Source: Leptodontidium sp. MPI-SDFR-AT-0119
Taxonomy: Eukaryota > Ascomycota > Leotiomycetes > Helotiales > Leptodontidiaceae
Reading direction: 5' to 3'
Assembly: GCA_020726505.1 (NCBI GenBank)
Contig: JAHLEZ010000001.1
Location: 6,386,001-6,450,000, forward strand
DNA: 64,000 nt
Shown: one piece after another, positions 21,108 to 32,208 of the stretch
Position numbering within the stretch: position 1 is the first letter of the stretch
Layout: each line of letters opens with the position of its first letter
Translations under genes and position numbers: made by a program
The notes under the pieces: model-generated
What the model saw: the letters and a program-made list of their open reading frames with translations, nothing else
Databases searched by the model: none
Told to the model about the DNA's origin: nothing

Positions 21108-22898
21108 ATGTTCTTTCTATCTGTGCTTCGTTATGCGCTCTTGGTTCTAGTGCCGCTGTGCTCGATTCTCACGACCTACCTCTACCTCTATCCAGCATTC
21201 CACCTCTGCGCGTTCCCGTCCCCTGAGCACAATCCACGCTCCGAATATGTCAATACTCTTCGACACCACGCGCCATATACTTCTCAGGATGGCAGCAAGT
21301 TAGCACCCTTCCGTTTGCTTGCGCTGGGCGATCCGCAACTTGAAGGGGAGTCCTCGATACCCGACGCCAACGCCGCGAACTTTCCCAACCTGTCCAAGTT
21401 CTGGAAAGATGCCCTTCTCCTCAATGGCACGAATCACAACCCTCTCCAGCGCCTGCGGCATAGCCTGCACGATCTTGTGGATTTCTACTTTGATGACATC
21501 CCGAAAGCCCTAGAGGTTTATCGCAAGCGACTAGACCATGTTGGAAACGACTACTATCTGGGACACATATACAGGACGATGCATTGGTGGACAGATCCTA
21601 CACATGTTACAGTTCTTGGAGACTTGGTGGGGAGCCAATGGATTGACGATGAGGAGTTTGAAAGCCGGGGTTGGCGGTATTGGAACAGAGTATTCAATGG
21701 TGGAGTCAAGGTCTCCGAGGAACTTGCATCACAACCTTCAGACGATTTTCAGGATACTCTGGTGCTTGGAGAGGACGCTGCAGCTTGGAAACAACGAATC
21801 ATCAACGTAGCTGGGAACCATGATGTTGGATATGCTGGTGATCTTTCCCAGGATCGCATGGCACGATTCACAAGGGTTTTTGGCAAGGCCAACTATGAAT
21901 TGCGATTTCAGCTACCCGTCAATTCAACAGCTGTTGCCAAGGATGGCGAGGAGAGCGCGGAAGAGAAGCCAACCCCTGAATTGCGAATTGTGGTCTTCAA
22001 CGACATGAATCTTGATACGCCTGTTGGTTCCCAGGAGATGCAAGACGAGACATATGGCTTCTTGAACAAAGTTATAACTACATCCCACGATGTTACTCGC
22101 ACTGCACACTTCACCATTGTGCTTACCCATATTCCTATGCATAAAGAAGCTGGAATATGCGTGGACGGACCCTTTTTTGACTTCTACAATGGAGAGTTTG
22201 GCAACGGAGTGAGGGAGCAGAACCATTTGTCCAAAGATGCCTCGAAAGGCTTCTTGGAGGGCATATTTGGCAAGAACGGAAATCCAGATGTACCAGGTGG
22301 AGGGTATGGGAGGCATGGTGTGATTATGACTGGTCATGATCATGAAGGTTGCAATGTATATCATTACATGAATCACTCGTCACCAGAACGGCAATGGGAA
22401 GCTACCACATGGCCCAAAGCTTTGTCTGCCGACATTGTAGATAAGCCCGGCATCCCTGGTCTTAGAGAGATAACAGTACAAAGTATGATGGGGGGCTTCG
22501 CTGGCAACGCCGGGCTGATGAGTTTATGGTTTGATGAGGAGACATGGGATTGGAAGTTCGAATTTACAAACTGCGGTCTCGGAACTCAGCATATATGGTG
22601 GTTGGTGCATATTCTGGACCTTATTGCATTAGGAATTGGACTGGTCTACGGCGGGATTCTTTTGGGTCAGTATTTCACGAAGACAGCGAACGACACGAAG
22701 CTGAGGAGTATAGGAGGCGGGCGAGCAAAATCATCTCAAGTGGAGAAAAGGGTTCAAACTGGAGCGGCATATGCAAATGGCAATGTCTCGAAGCCCACGA
22801 ATGGCTCTGCTTTGCTTGTGGCGGGCAAAAGAAGTCTCAGAACAGAGCTAAGCATGATGAGCCTGGATTCGGGGAGCCGAGATGGCTCTAATTTTTGA
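21108..22898 (+). CDS. TED1: TED1/CDC1-type ER metallophosphoesterase
   Basis: Single-exon gene. Calcineurin-like phosphoesterase of the fungal Ted1 group, which removes ethanolamine phosphate from GPI-anchor mannose in the ER and aids export of GPI proteins. An N-terminal membrane segment (about residues 5-30) is followed by the metal-binding motifs in order: LGDPQL, VLGDLVGS, VAGNHDVGY, LTHIPMH and TGHDHEGC. A second hydrophobic segment lies near IWWLVHILDLIALGIGLVYG close to the C-terminus, so the catalytic domain is lumenal between two anchors. I chose the ATG at 21108; the in-frame codon at 21045 is GTG. All metal-site residues are present. Confidence 0.9.
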   Translation: MFFLSVLRYALLVLVPLCSILTTYLYLYPAFHLCAFPSPEHNPRSEYVNTLRHHAPYTSQDGSKLAPFRLLALGDPQLEGESSIPDANAANFPNLSKFWKDALLLNGTNHNPLQRLRHSLHDLVDFYFDDIPKALEVYRKRLDHVGNDYYLGHIYRTMHWWTDPTHVTVLGDLVGSQWIDDEEFESRGWRYWNRVFNGGVKVSEELASQPSDDFQDTLVLGEDAAAWKQRIINVAGNHDVGYAGDLSQDRMARFTRVFGKANYELRFQLPVNSTAVAKDGEESAEEKPTPELRIVVFNDMNLDTPVGSQEMQDETYGFLNKVITTSHDVTRTAHFTIVLTHIPMHKEAGICVDGPFFDFYNGEFGNGVREQNHLSKDASKGFLEGIFGKNGNPDVPGGGYGRHGVIMTGHDHEGCNVYHYMNHSSPERQWEATTWPKALSADIVDKPGIPGLREITVQSMMGGFAGNAGLMSLWFDEETWDWKFEFTNCGLGTQHIWWLVHILDLIALGIGLVYGGILLGQYFTKTANDTKLRSIGGGRAKSSQVEKRVQTGAAYANGNVSKPTNGSALLVAGKRSLRTELSMMSLDSGSRDGSNF

Positions 22899-24069
22899 AG
22901 AGAGAACGATTTTGTACTGTACGATACCTAAAATTACACACCGAGAATAACGACTTGTATCTTAATACAGCTGAAGCCGCAATCATGTCCCTAGAATAGT
23001 ATTTTAAGTGGTGCACGCTTACGAGCCTGGAGGCACGGGTCTGTGGTCTACAGGCCTCGCGAGGCACTTTCCATGCTTAGAAAACACAAAGTAGGCGAGT
23101 TCACGCTTAACAACGAACGCTTCAAGTATGTTGCCTTGAGAATCCGCTGGAAGTTGACCAGAGCAGTAGATTGCGCGAGGAGTCTTGATAGCTTGTGACT
23201 GCTGGAAGTCAGATTTGATATACGCAGTAATGAATTTATGCTCATGTATGGGCTAACAGCTGTTGTACTGATTAGTAAATATATTATTGTTTTAAATATT
23301 GGTGTAAGTTTTTGCTTAGAATTGATGTGATATCTGACTTGAAGTGGAGTGAAGTTCGAAAGGCTCTTGATTGAAGAGCTGAGGATGGGGGCTTGAAGTG
23401 ACTTAGATTTCTCGAAAGTCGAGGAATACTTCTCCAGAGTGTCGACATATTGAATTGAATGTGGTATTTCTTGGACCTTCACTAGAACCCGAAAGTCTTC
23501 CAGGTGGGACGGTCAACAAAACATGAACGATGCGTCTTGGCACATGCGTCCCACGTGACACCAGACTTTCCGCACACTTTTGGCAGGTCAACTTGTTTAA
23601 GAAATATGCAATGGAGAGAAATATGTGAATCTATGTATTCTCGTACTCCTTAGAATACAGTGATCAAGAGACTCGATAAAACCAAATGATATTAAGGCTC
23701 GTCAAGTTGCCGATTTACCCCTTTCCTCCACATATGACGAGGCACGCTAAGACCTTGGGAAGGACACATTAGCCTTCGCGGCGTGAACTGCTAACAATTT
23801 TTGACCAAGGAGCTCGACTCTCCCGAACTGACAAAACACCACCTACGATCACAACAACGTGCTCCTCGAACTGCCTCTTGATCGCCTTCGGTCAATGCTA
23901 TTTTCTTACGCTCATTGACTCCAGCCAAGGACTGCTTCTTCTCTTGTGAGTGCCCCGCGACAACTCTATCATGAGCTTCTAGAGCTCTCCTGTCCCCCTT
24001 CCCTTAGAGCTCCTGCTGATGACATATGTGAATTGCAGCTTTTAGACTTGACTTGATTTACCCTTCGCG
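22899..24069. other. 1.17-kb intergenic region
   Basis: TED1 terminator region and PMT4 promoter. A minus-strand open frame of about 140 codons at 23048-23482 is Ser/Leu rich, has no known motif and shows no supporting introns, so I do not annotate it. The stretch 23800-24060 is C/T rich and is probably the PMT4 leader. Confidence 0.5.
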
Positions 24070-26495
24070 ATGTCTGGCCAACAGGGCTCGGTACGGAAAC
24101 GGAAAGATGTTCCCATCACTCCAAAGGCAAAGGATGCCTTCGCAACTGGCATAGCTGCCCCTCGAGATGCCGAGCTTGATGCTTTGGTAAAGGCGAAGCT
24201 GGAGAACAGAGGACCTGGTGTTGAATGGGATTACCGGATTGCAATCACACTCATCACAATTCTCGCCTTCATAACAAGATTCTGGGGAATAAGCCATCCA
24301 AATGAGGTCGTATTCGATGAGGTCCATTTTGGCAAGGTACATTTCCTAATGAAGCTCTGCATCCCCGGCAGACATGGCTAACATTCGTTCCTAGTTTGCC
24401 TCCTATTACCTCGAGCGAACATACTTCTTCGATGTCCATCCTCCTCTCGGAAAGCTTCTTTTCGCCCTGATGGGTTGGTTCGTTGGATACGACGGTCACT
24501 TCCACTTCGAGAACATTGGCGATTCATACATCGATAATAAGGTTCCCTATGTAGCATTCCGTGCTATGCCAGCTTTCCTCGGAGCTCTTACGGTCCCTGT
24601 GGTATTTGATATAATGTGGGAGTCTGGATACACTCTACCAGCTTGCATTCTCTCCGCAGGCTTGGTACTCTTTGATAATGCCCACATTGGACAAACCCGC
24701 CTTATTCTCCTCGATGCTGGGCTCATTTTCGCCATGGCCTGCAGTTTGTTGTGCTATGTCAAGTTCTACAAGCTCCGACACGAGCCATTCGGCCGAAAGT
24801 GGTGGAAATGGCTACTTCTCACTGGCTTCTCCCTCAGTTGCATTATGTCGATCAAGTATATTGGAACTTTCTCTTTCGTTACTATCGGAACGGCGGTCGC
24901 AATTGATCTCTGGGACCTGTTGGACTCGAAACGCCGTCAAGGCGCATTAACTCTCCCCGAGTTTGGAAAGCATTTTGTAGCCCGAGCCTTTGCCCTGATC
25001 ATCGCTCCATTCTTCTTCTACCTTTTCTGGTTCCAGGTCCATTTTGCGATTCTCACCCGATCAGGTCCTGGAGATGATTTCATGTCCCCTGAGTTCCAAG
25101 AGACTTTAAGCGACAATGTAATGCTTGCCAATGCCGTCACTATCAACTACTATGACAACATTCAAATTAAGCACAAGGAGACTTCCGGATTCCTTCACAG
25201 TCACCCAGACAAGTACCCTCTCAGATATGATGACGGCAGAGTCTCCAGTCAAGGTCAACAAGTTACTGGATATCCATTCGCCGATGCCAATAACCACTGG
25301 CAAATCCTCCCACTCAACAGCAATGAGGTTCTGGGACAACCAGTGAGGAACAACGAGGTTGTCAGACTCCGCCATGTTGTAACCAACACCATGCTCTTAT
25401 CCCACGATGTTGCTTCTCCATACTACCCAACTAACCAGGAGTTTACCACTGTTCCAATGGAAGATGCTCTGACCGAACGCTACAACGATACGCTCTTCGA
25501 GATTCGAATTGAGAATGGCAAGGCAAATCAGGAGTTTAAGAGTCTTTCTGGTCAATTCAAGCTCATCCACAACCCAAGCAAGGTTGCTATGTGGACCCAC
25601 ACCACACCACTTCCGGATTGGGCGTATAAGCAACAGGAAATTAACGGCAACAAGAACCTCGCTCAGAGCTCAAACGTCTGGTTTGTTGACTCTATTCCAT
25701 CTATCCCAACCGACAGCGAGCGTCTCATCAAGAAGGAGCGTCAAGTCAAGAGTGTTCCATTCCTCAAGAAATGGTTCGAGCTGCAAAGAGCGATGTTCTA
25801 CCACAACAACGCCTTGACCAGCAGCCATCCATATGCCAGTGAGCCATTCGTCTGGCCATTCTTGTTGCGTGGTGTCAGTTTCTGGACTCAAAACGATACT
25901 CGTCAACAAATTTACTTCCTTGGAAACCCTCTTGGATGGTGGTTGGCTAGCAGTCTTCTCGCGGTCTATGTTGGCATCATCGCAGCCGATCAGCTTTCTC
26001 TCCGTCGTGGTGTCGATGCGCTTGATACTCGTAAGTCTAGATCCGTAGGTTTTCATGCCGATACTGACATATTCAGGTACTCGATCTCGTCTTTACAACT
26101 CCACTGGTTTCTTTTTCATTGCTTGGGCCACTCATTACCTTCCATTTTATGTCATGGGTCGTCAATTGTTCCTTCACCACTATTTGCCGGCACATCTCGC
26201 CTCAGCATTGGTCACTGGAGCACTCCTCGAATTCATTTTCAACGTTGAGCCAGTCATCGACGATGTCCAAGCCAACAAGAAGACCGGCACACCAGCCAAG
26301 AAGCACCTTCCAGCTCGCGAGAAGCTCGTCGGGCAAAATCTGATGGCATCATGGGCCGCAGTAGTAGTCATCCTCACCATCGTCATCGGAGGATGGTACT
26401 ACTTCCTACCTCTGACCTACGGATACCCAGGTCTCGATGTTGCTCAAGTCAACGCCAGGAAGTGGCTAGGCTACGATCTCCACTTTGCGAAATAG
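24070..26495 (+). CDS. PMT4: Dolichyl-phosphate-mannose protein mannosyltransferase, Pmt4 type
   Basis: ER membrane enzyme that transfers mannose from dolichyl-phosphate mannose to Ser/Thr of secretory proteins. Exons 24070-24336, 24395-26030 and 26077-26495 join to 773 residues. The first lumenal loop carries the acidic pair in HPNEVVFDEVHFGKF. It continues with YYLERTYFFDVHPPLGKLL, FRAMPAFLGALTVPVVFD, DNAHIGQTRLILLDA and the GPGDDFMSPEFQETL segment before the MIR domains (about residues 310-500). Several hydrophobic helices form the C-terminal part, and the protein ends in WLGYDLHFAK. The loop and MIR spacing are closest to Pmt4 rather than Pmt1/2. The gene is intact. Confidence 0.95.
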
Positions 26496-27592
26496 ATGGG
26501 TGCTAGAATGGGCTGTGTACGTTAGATGGGAGGGATGGAAAATGGGAAGTCGGATTCATGGATAGTCCGCTGCGTCTTTGAGTTAGCGACTGCATATGTA
26601 ACATGTATTAAAAGTCTCTTTTCAGCATTTTCTTTGAATAAACCTTGACCTGTCTATGTTTTGTGTTACCGTGAAGTTACCTTTTTGTTTCTGGTCTCAC
26701 CTCTTACTTCGCACGTTATTGTACACTAGTCTAATTCTGTACCATGATGTGGTAGTGCAAGATGCTTGTTGTTCAGACGATTTTGCCAACGCCTGGAGTA
26801 GAAAAGCACTCGAAAGGGGTTCGCTCTTCTGTATTTACAATCAATGCACTCGTCAACGAAAAGCATTTATCAATGGCGGACTTTGAGTAGTTCAATTTAG
26901 CTGTTAGAGTCAATTGAGGCATTGTCCGGATAACCCCCTGCTTCGACCAGGTGGATTCTTGCCAATTTTCCCTCTGAGTACTTGGACTTGGAGCAAGGCT
27001 TTGTTCGACGAACGAGGGTTTATTACCCCGCAGCAACTTTGAGAGATTGAGATTTGCAGATAGGTGACGAGTGTTACCACAGCACATATTTTTGACGTTA
27101 CGAGGTCATCCTGGGCTATTCTTGCTGATATCGAGCAAGCGAGTCAAAGGTTAGGTGAGCCGGCTGGTACTGAGGGAATTTGAATATCCTCTCTGTGGTC
27201 GTGATTTCCTTCTCTCAATGACCTAGATATATCTGTTAAAAGTCCACATCCTCGCAAGAAAGTGTAGCAGAATATTACTTAATGCGGTGGGCTGCTGATC
27301 ATTGGCGATTCTGAAGTCGCTGCCCCTCTCTTCAATTGCAGCCCTACGACTTTGTACCTCAGCAATTTGATCTCTCGTCATTATTACACATTGATCAATG
27401 TTACAACGGCGATCGATTGAGGGTTTCTCGCCGCTGCTGCTGCTGCTGAGTGGGCAGTATGTAACCTGGAGTTATAAATTCTTCGCTCCCCCTTCTTTCT
27501 CCTCCCTCTTTTGCATCAACCATCAAGCAATTTCGTCCTTCTTCCTTCAACATCGAACTCAGATCACTACCACTTCTCATTACATCCTCACA
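26496..27592. other. 1.1-kb intergenic region
   Basis: PMT4 3' flank and upstream of a decayed secreted-protein gene. A short CTG-type trinucleotide run lies near 27435-27447. No gene supported. Confidence 0.5.
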
Positions 27593-27911
27593 GTGCGTCA
27601 CTCAACCCTCCTCAAGCTTGCCTCCACCTTCCTCCTTGCGAGTTCCATCCATGCCTACGACATGCACTGCAAGTGCGAACACAGAGGCACGACCGTCACC
27701 GACATCACCTACAAGTGCTGCAGCGAATAGAGGCCATGTTTGAGCCTGATTACTTGACTAAGGGCGCTGAAGTATAACTTATTTTCCTCGAATAGACCGA
27801 ACTCGCTGACCACCACAGTGCACGAAGGATGCATTGAAGTTTGATGGAGGTGCTTTCTTGCATTGCTGCGAGACATTCTATACCTCTGCCTCGTGCTGGG
27901 CTGTTGCGTAG
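27593..27911 (+). pseudogene. Small secreted cysteine-rich protein, start codon lost and frameshifted
   Basis: Reading from a GTG at 27593-27595 gives a signal-peptide-like stretch (TLLKLASTFLLASSIHA) and a Cys-rich start YDMHCKCEHRGTTVTDITYKCC. After SE the frame meets TAG; a shift of frame then continues with AMFEPDYLTKGAE to a GTATAA donor (27776). After the acceptor CACAG near 27820, exon 2 reads CTKDALKFDGGAFLHCCETFY ending at TAG 27909-27911. The pattern of a signal peptide, about eight Cys in pairs and around 90 residues is typical of fungal small secreted proteins, including effectors. An ATG-to-GTG change and one indel would explain the loss. A real upstream first exon with ATG is possible but not seen. 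Confidence 0.6.
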
Positions 27912-28039
27912 ATCAATCGGGATCTACGGTGTTAGGGACAAATATCTCGGTTGTTTCTGGCACAATGTAATATCTTACTTGTCAGTATTACTTTGTAAGA
28001 AAAGGAAATATGAAATGAACTTAAAGGAGAAGAGGGGAA

Positions 28040-28578
28040 AGAGGAATTAACCCACCAGTCGATCCATCAGGAGCCTTCCAAGTGAAGACATTGACATCAG
28101 ACGAGCAGTCTGAGCTGATCGTCACATTCACGAAACCACCACGATAGGCATCAGTCGGACAAAAACAGAGTGAGCTTGCGTATATCCAAGAGAGCCATCA
28201 GATCGGATGTAACTTTGCTAACCACCTGGAACTTCGACCTGATACATCGTTAGTCCATTTTCCCCACCCACACATGTTGAATCCAATTTATGTCTTTAAA
28301 GAAAGCAGCTGGGGGGAATGCTCAATACATACCCACATCGAACTCATACCAGCCAAAACTGTCTCGGTGGCATTGGGACAACTGGCACTAACAACCGTGG
28401 GGCAGTAAGTTGTAGGACCTTTGAGACCAAGATAAAAAGCTTGGCCGGCGGCTTAGATGTTCTGGTTGTTGAGAGGTAATTCAGGGAGGTAGGTTGTTAG
28501 GGTGAAGAGTTGGGCGGTGGTGACAGCGAGGAGGGCAGATAGGAGGAGGAGGGAGATCATCTTGATTAACGTTGACAT
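28040..28578 (-). pseudogene. Secreted protein gene (IgE-binding-like family), decayed
   Basis: Exon 1 begins at the ATG 28576-28578 with a signal peptide (ISLLLLSALLAVTTAQ) then TTYLPELPLNNQNI, a TAA, and AAGQAFYLGLKGPTTYCP with CPNATETVLAGMSSMW. After an intron of about 100 bp, exon 2 begins VEVPGG, TAG, QSYIRSDGSLGYTQAHS. A 1-bp loss then shifts the frame, after which DAYRGGFVNVTISSDCSSD and VFTWKAPDGSTG follow. This order matches a widespread fungal family of small secreted glycoproteins of unknown function. Both stops replace codons where Gln or a similar residue fits. The C-terminal exon is not recognisable. I regard it as a pseudogene. Confidence 0.72.
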
Positions 28579-29965
28579 TTGTTGACCGAGATCGAATGAT
28601 GATTGGGCTGATGTCTCCGTGACGTTGATATTGTTGATAGAGAGAAAGATGAAGATGAACTTGAAGTTAAGGAACGGAGAGGAAAATCAGATGAGGTCGA
28701 AATTGAAGTTTAGATTTTGACATCATGACCTCGCTTAATCTGCTCTCCTCTTCTCTCCTCTCATGTTTACTCGAGAAGGCAGGCACCCTCCCGCTCCTTC
28801 CAGCCAGTCGTACTGTCTCATACATTTATTTCATTTCAATTAATCTTATACTCAACGGCTCACGGAAGTAACGGTCACTCTGAACAGAACAGCGTTTCTT
28901 GTTTGATTTTCGAATCTCAAACAAACCATCCAAATGATTCATCAATCTGAGGATCTGCCTAAGATATGTGTATGGATGCATGCATGCTGCTGGCAAAAGG
29001 GCCGCCATCTGCCGTACGAGGTTTAAGTGGTGGCAACAAACCCCCTGACTTTGGTAAGCGAGATGCGGGAAGAGGCATTAGGTGTTTTGAGTGCGTGGTG
29101 GAGGGTGTACAGTACGGGTTGTGCAAGAGAGATAAGGAGAAGAAGCAAACAGAAACCGGAAGGTAGATAGGCATGAGAAGTTGAGGATATACTTCTGCAC
29201 TTACTTGTACAACGGAGAGAGAATGGGAGATTACGTCTCGCATTGATGACGTAGACACGCTAAGCACACCCCTGTCTGTCATCTTTGCTTGGATGGTTTT
29301 AAGTTCTGACACTCACCTCACCGCAGAGCCAGATCCGACTGCGACTTTATTTTGACAACAGTAAACAACTCTATGTCTACTAAAGTTCATAACAATAGTC
29401 CACTGAGAAGCGGTTTTCTTACATATGAAAATATACTCCCGAAGAACTCCCATACTTCTTCCATCAACCTAAGAATAGCTCAATCCAACCCCGCTCATGT
29501 GAATCAATGGAGTGGCTTAGCCCACCATGCAGCCACGCCACCTCGATTGCGTGGATCTTGATTCGAGACGAGAGCTTGCAAGTAACTGCAATAGACTAAT
29601 CACAACTCTCTCTTCAGCTGGCACTTTCTGCACTTAAAGCAGGCTATCAACCCGCCTGTTTATTTATCTTGACTACAAGTCTACCCTACTTTCTAACACA
29701 ACTAACTCTCTCTCTTTCTTGCAAACAAACAGATAAACCTCAGCCCGGACGTTATTAGTGAGTTTACCTCTCTTACTTACCCCTTGGATAGAAGAACTAG
29801 TATGACTTCTATACTTACCTCTTCTTCCTTCTAATCTACCAACCTCTTCTACTAAGGTTAGAGCAAACGAAGAACTGTAACTGACATCATCCCAGCCTCA
29901 CCTCACAAACACTCAACCACCAAACAACCTAGCCAAACACCACAAACACAAACCTCTCCACCAAA
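28579..29965. other. 1.4-kb intergenic region with long C/T-rich leader
   Basis: No gene is supported in 28579-29600. From about 29690 to 29965 the sequence is strongly C/T then A/C rich, with splice-like GTGAG/CTAAC words, typical of a fungal promoter and 5' UTR, and leads into the small ORF at 29966. Confidence 0.5.
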
Positions 29966-30142
29966 ATGTGCACCTCCACCTCCCAATCCTCCCTCGTCAA
30001 CCGCAACGGCCCCGGCTCAGCAGCCTCCTCCACTATAAGCAGCATCGTCAAGGGCGAGGGCGGCGCAGCTGGCAAGACAAAGTGCATTGAGTGTGATGGC
30101 TATGAGTGCTGCTGCATTCCTATTCCTTGTACGGTTATGTAG
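29966..30142 (+). CDS. Small cysteine-rich protein, unknown function
   Basis: An open frame of 58 codons starts in the good context CCAAAATG and follows a long A/C-rich leader. The N-terminal 40 residues are Ser/Gly rich and unstructured. The C-terminal 20 carry six Cys in the pattern C-x2-C-x4-C-C-C-x4-C (KCIECDGYECCCIPIPC). There is no signal peptide, so it is probably cytosolic or lipidated (palmitoylation at the CCC triplet) rather than a secreted effector; metal binding is another guess. I do not recognise a named family. Support is the leader, start context and Cys pattern only. Confidence 0.55.
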   Translation: MCTSTSQSSLVNRNGPGSAASSTISSIVKGEGGAAGKTKCIECDGYECCCIPIPCTVM

Positions 30143-30868
30143 GGGCTTGTACCTCGAGATGGTGCACGCATGGCTTGGGGGTGTAGGGTGGGAACTGGGG
30201 AGATTTAGAGGGAAGGATGCATGGTGATGAAGGTGTGGGGGAGGATATGAAATGGGAAGGGAAGGGAAGGGATGGATATACCACGGCTTTTCGATCTTTG
30301 CGTGTGTTTGCTGCGTTGATTTTTTCTGATATTGGAGGAAAGAAGGGTTATGATACATCAAGGAGAGTGTTGAGATGGAGGAGACATATCGATGGTTTTT
30401 GCGAAGAATCGAATATGGCAATGGATTTACATTGATGACTATGCACTCTTGTTTTCTTGACTTCCTTCTGTTATGTATGACATAGTATGGTATCTCGAGT
30501 GATCGATGAAGATTGGGTTGGATTTGGAGACCGCCTCCACGGCAGTGGCCCCCGGAGGGGCAGCGGAGCGTCATCCACAACTACCAGGTACTTCCACCTA
30601 CTCAGTACTAAGGGGTGTCTTTTCAAGGGGGGCATGTCCCCAAAACCCCGTTCTCGCTGCGCTCGGGAATGTGAAGCAGGTATTAGAGCTCATCAGATAC
30701 CGGCCGGAGACCGAGAAAGAGGTGAGCAGGTGTATCCTATTATTATATAACTTGGCGGATATACAGCCCTCCCGCTTGCAAGGAGAACTAGTCATATCCC
30801 ATCTGACCAACGTCTAAGTATATGTCTTTCGTCCAACTAAACACCTTGATCTCTCCCAATCCATCTTC
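30143..30868. other. 3' flank and spacer
   Basis: About 725 bp containing the 3' UTR of the small ORF and the MED7 3' side. A G-rich patch occurs near 30590-30650. No gene supported. Confidence 0.5.
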
Positions 30869-31824
30869 TTAAACAACACCAAATTCCCTTTCCAACTCCT
30901 CCCAAACATCCCTTCCCTCCTCCACCACTTCCCTCTCGTGCCTAACATCCACTCCATTCTCCAACCCATTCTTCTCCACACCAAGACCAACACTCAACCC
31001 CTCCAAAATCCCTTCCACTTTCTTCTTCATCTCTCCAATAGCCCTCGTCTCAGCCCTCGACCGCTCCAATTGATCCTGCATCATCAGAATCAAACTCTCC
31101 CTCGCTTGATGTGGTCGGTATTCGTTCAATAGGTGGTGGAAGTTCACGAAGAGTGTTTTGATATGGTCGACTTTCTCAGAGTACTATCCAATAGTGTCAG
31201 TGGCAGTCGCAGTGCAGAAAGAGGTTATTAAAGTGGTTCGAGGTAGCGAGGGGGGCCTCGAAGGGACATACCTGCTCCGGATCTATGCTCATAATCCCAA
31301 CCAGCTCCAAGAAATTCAACAGCAGCGATTTCGCAATGCGCTTCAAGATGAATGCGCGATCCGCATATTTGCTACTACCATTCGGCGTCCCAGGCGGTGT
31401 ATACAACTGCTCCAGCCCAAGAGCTTGCAGTGTAGGAAGCGGTTCATCGAGCTATATCCGAATCAGCAGCCATCCATTCCAATCCAATCCATTCAACTCC
31501 AATCCAGTCCGTAGAAACGCCTCCACCATCTTCCCCAGAGTGCACAGTATTTCCCATAAAACATACCCTAAACGGATCCCCAAAACACCTATAACTCCCA
31601 TCAACCGGCGGTTCAGGCGGTTGCAGATTCCTTAACTCAGCCGGCAGATCGAGGATTCGTACGGGCACTTCGCACGCGGGATCTTGTGCTTGTCGCAGGA
31701 ATGGGAGTTCAGCAGCTCGAAGCGCGGCAATTCGTGTTGTGCTCTCGGGCGTGAAAGATTTCCAGAATGGAGGGGGGGAGGGGAAGGCTGTAGCCAGGGA
31801 GGAGGGGGGCTGTTGTTCTTCCAT
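30869..31824 (-). CDS. MED7: Mediator complex subunit 7
   Basis: Middle-module Mediator subunit that pairs with MED21 and MED31. Three exons (31567-31824, 31272-31451, 30869-31183) join to 250 residues, the usual size. Landmarks: an N-terminal Pro-rich stretch with PPPFWKSFT, then [29 protein letters not shown], and the coiled-coil start [20 protein letters not shown], followed by a heptad helix to the C-terminus. The start is the ATG in CAACAATGG at 31822-31824; the longer open frame upstream is not part of the family. It is divergent from the PAP2 gene. Confidence 0.93.
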
Positions 31825-32208
31825 TGTTGCTTGGCATTGATGGGGGAATTGGATGCTGAAGCTGTAGAGATGAGTGAGTTGGGAGATGGCAATCACGAAA
31901 TGGGTTCGTTGGTCGGGTCGTGATCGTGGAAGTGATGCGTGTACTCGTATGTAGTATTGTTGAAGCTCTGACAGTTCCAAGCCAAGATACTTCACACGTG
32001 CTGACTAAGCGAGGCTGTGAGGTCGCGTGGCCCAGAATCCCATCCATTCATTGCCTCGAGCTCACATCATCGTCGTTAGCATTTAATCCAACGAACTCCT
32101 CCTTTTCTACCCTCATCAATCTCTATTTATCCTTTCATAATTCCTCGAATAGCTTCAATCTGCCACGGAAGGCATGTGGCCTTGTTCAAAGTAGCCGCTC
32201 GCTGGATA
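31825..32208. promoter_or_regulatory. Divergent promoter between MED7 and the PAP2 gene
   Basis: A 384-bp region separates two divergent start codons, so the two genes must share upstream sequence. It includes a CACGTG-type E-box-like word near 31994. No TATA box is convincing. Confidence 0.5.

Noticed and set aside
23048..23482. 144-codon open frame on the minus strand
   Set aside because: Low-complexity Ser/Leu/Thr-rich translation, no motif, no intron-linked extension and no leader-like upstream sequence.
30017..30580. 187-codon minus-strand frame overlapping the small Cys-rich ORF
   Set aside because: Its translation is Pro/His/Ser rich and runs antisense to C-rich sequence; the plus-strand ORF has better start context and Cys pattern.
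14515..31824. MED5 and MED7 as a functional Mediator gene cluster
   Set aside because: They are 13 kb apart with unrelated genes between them; co-location is probably chance.
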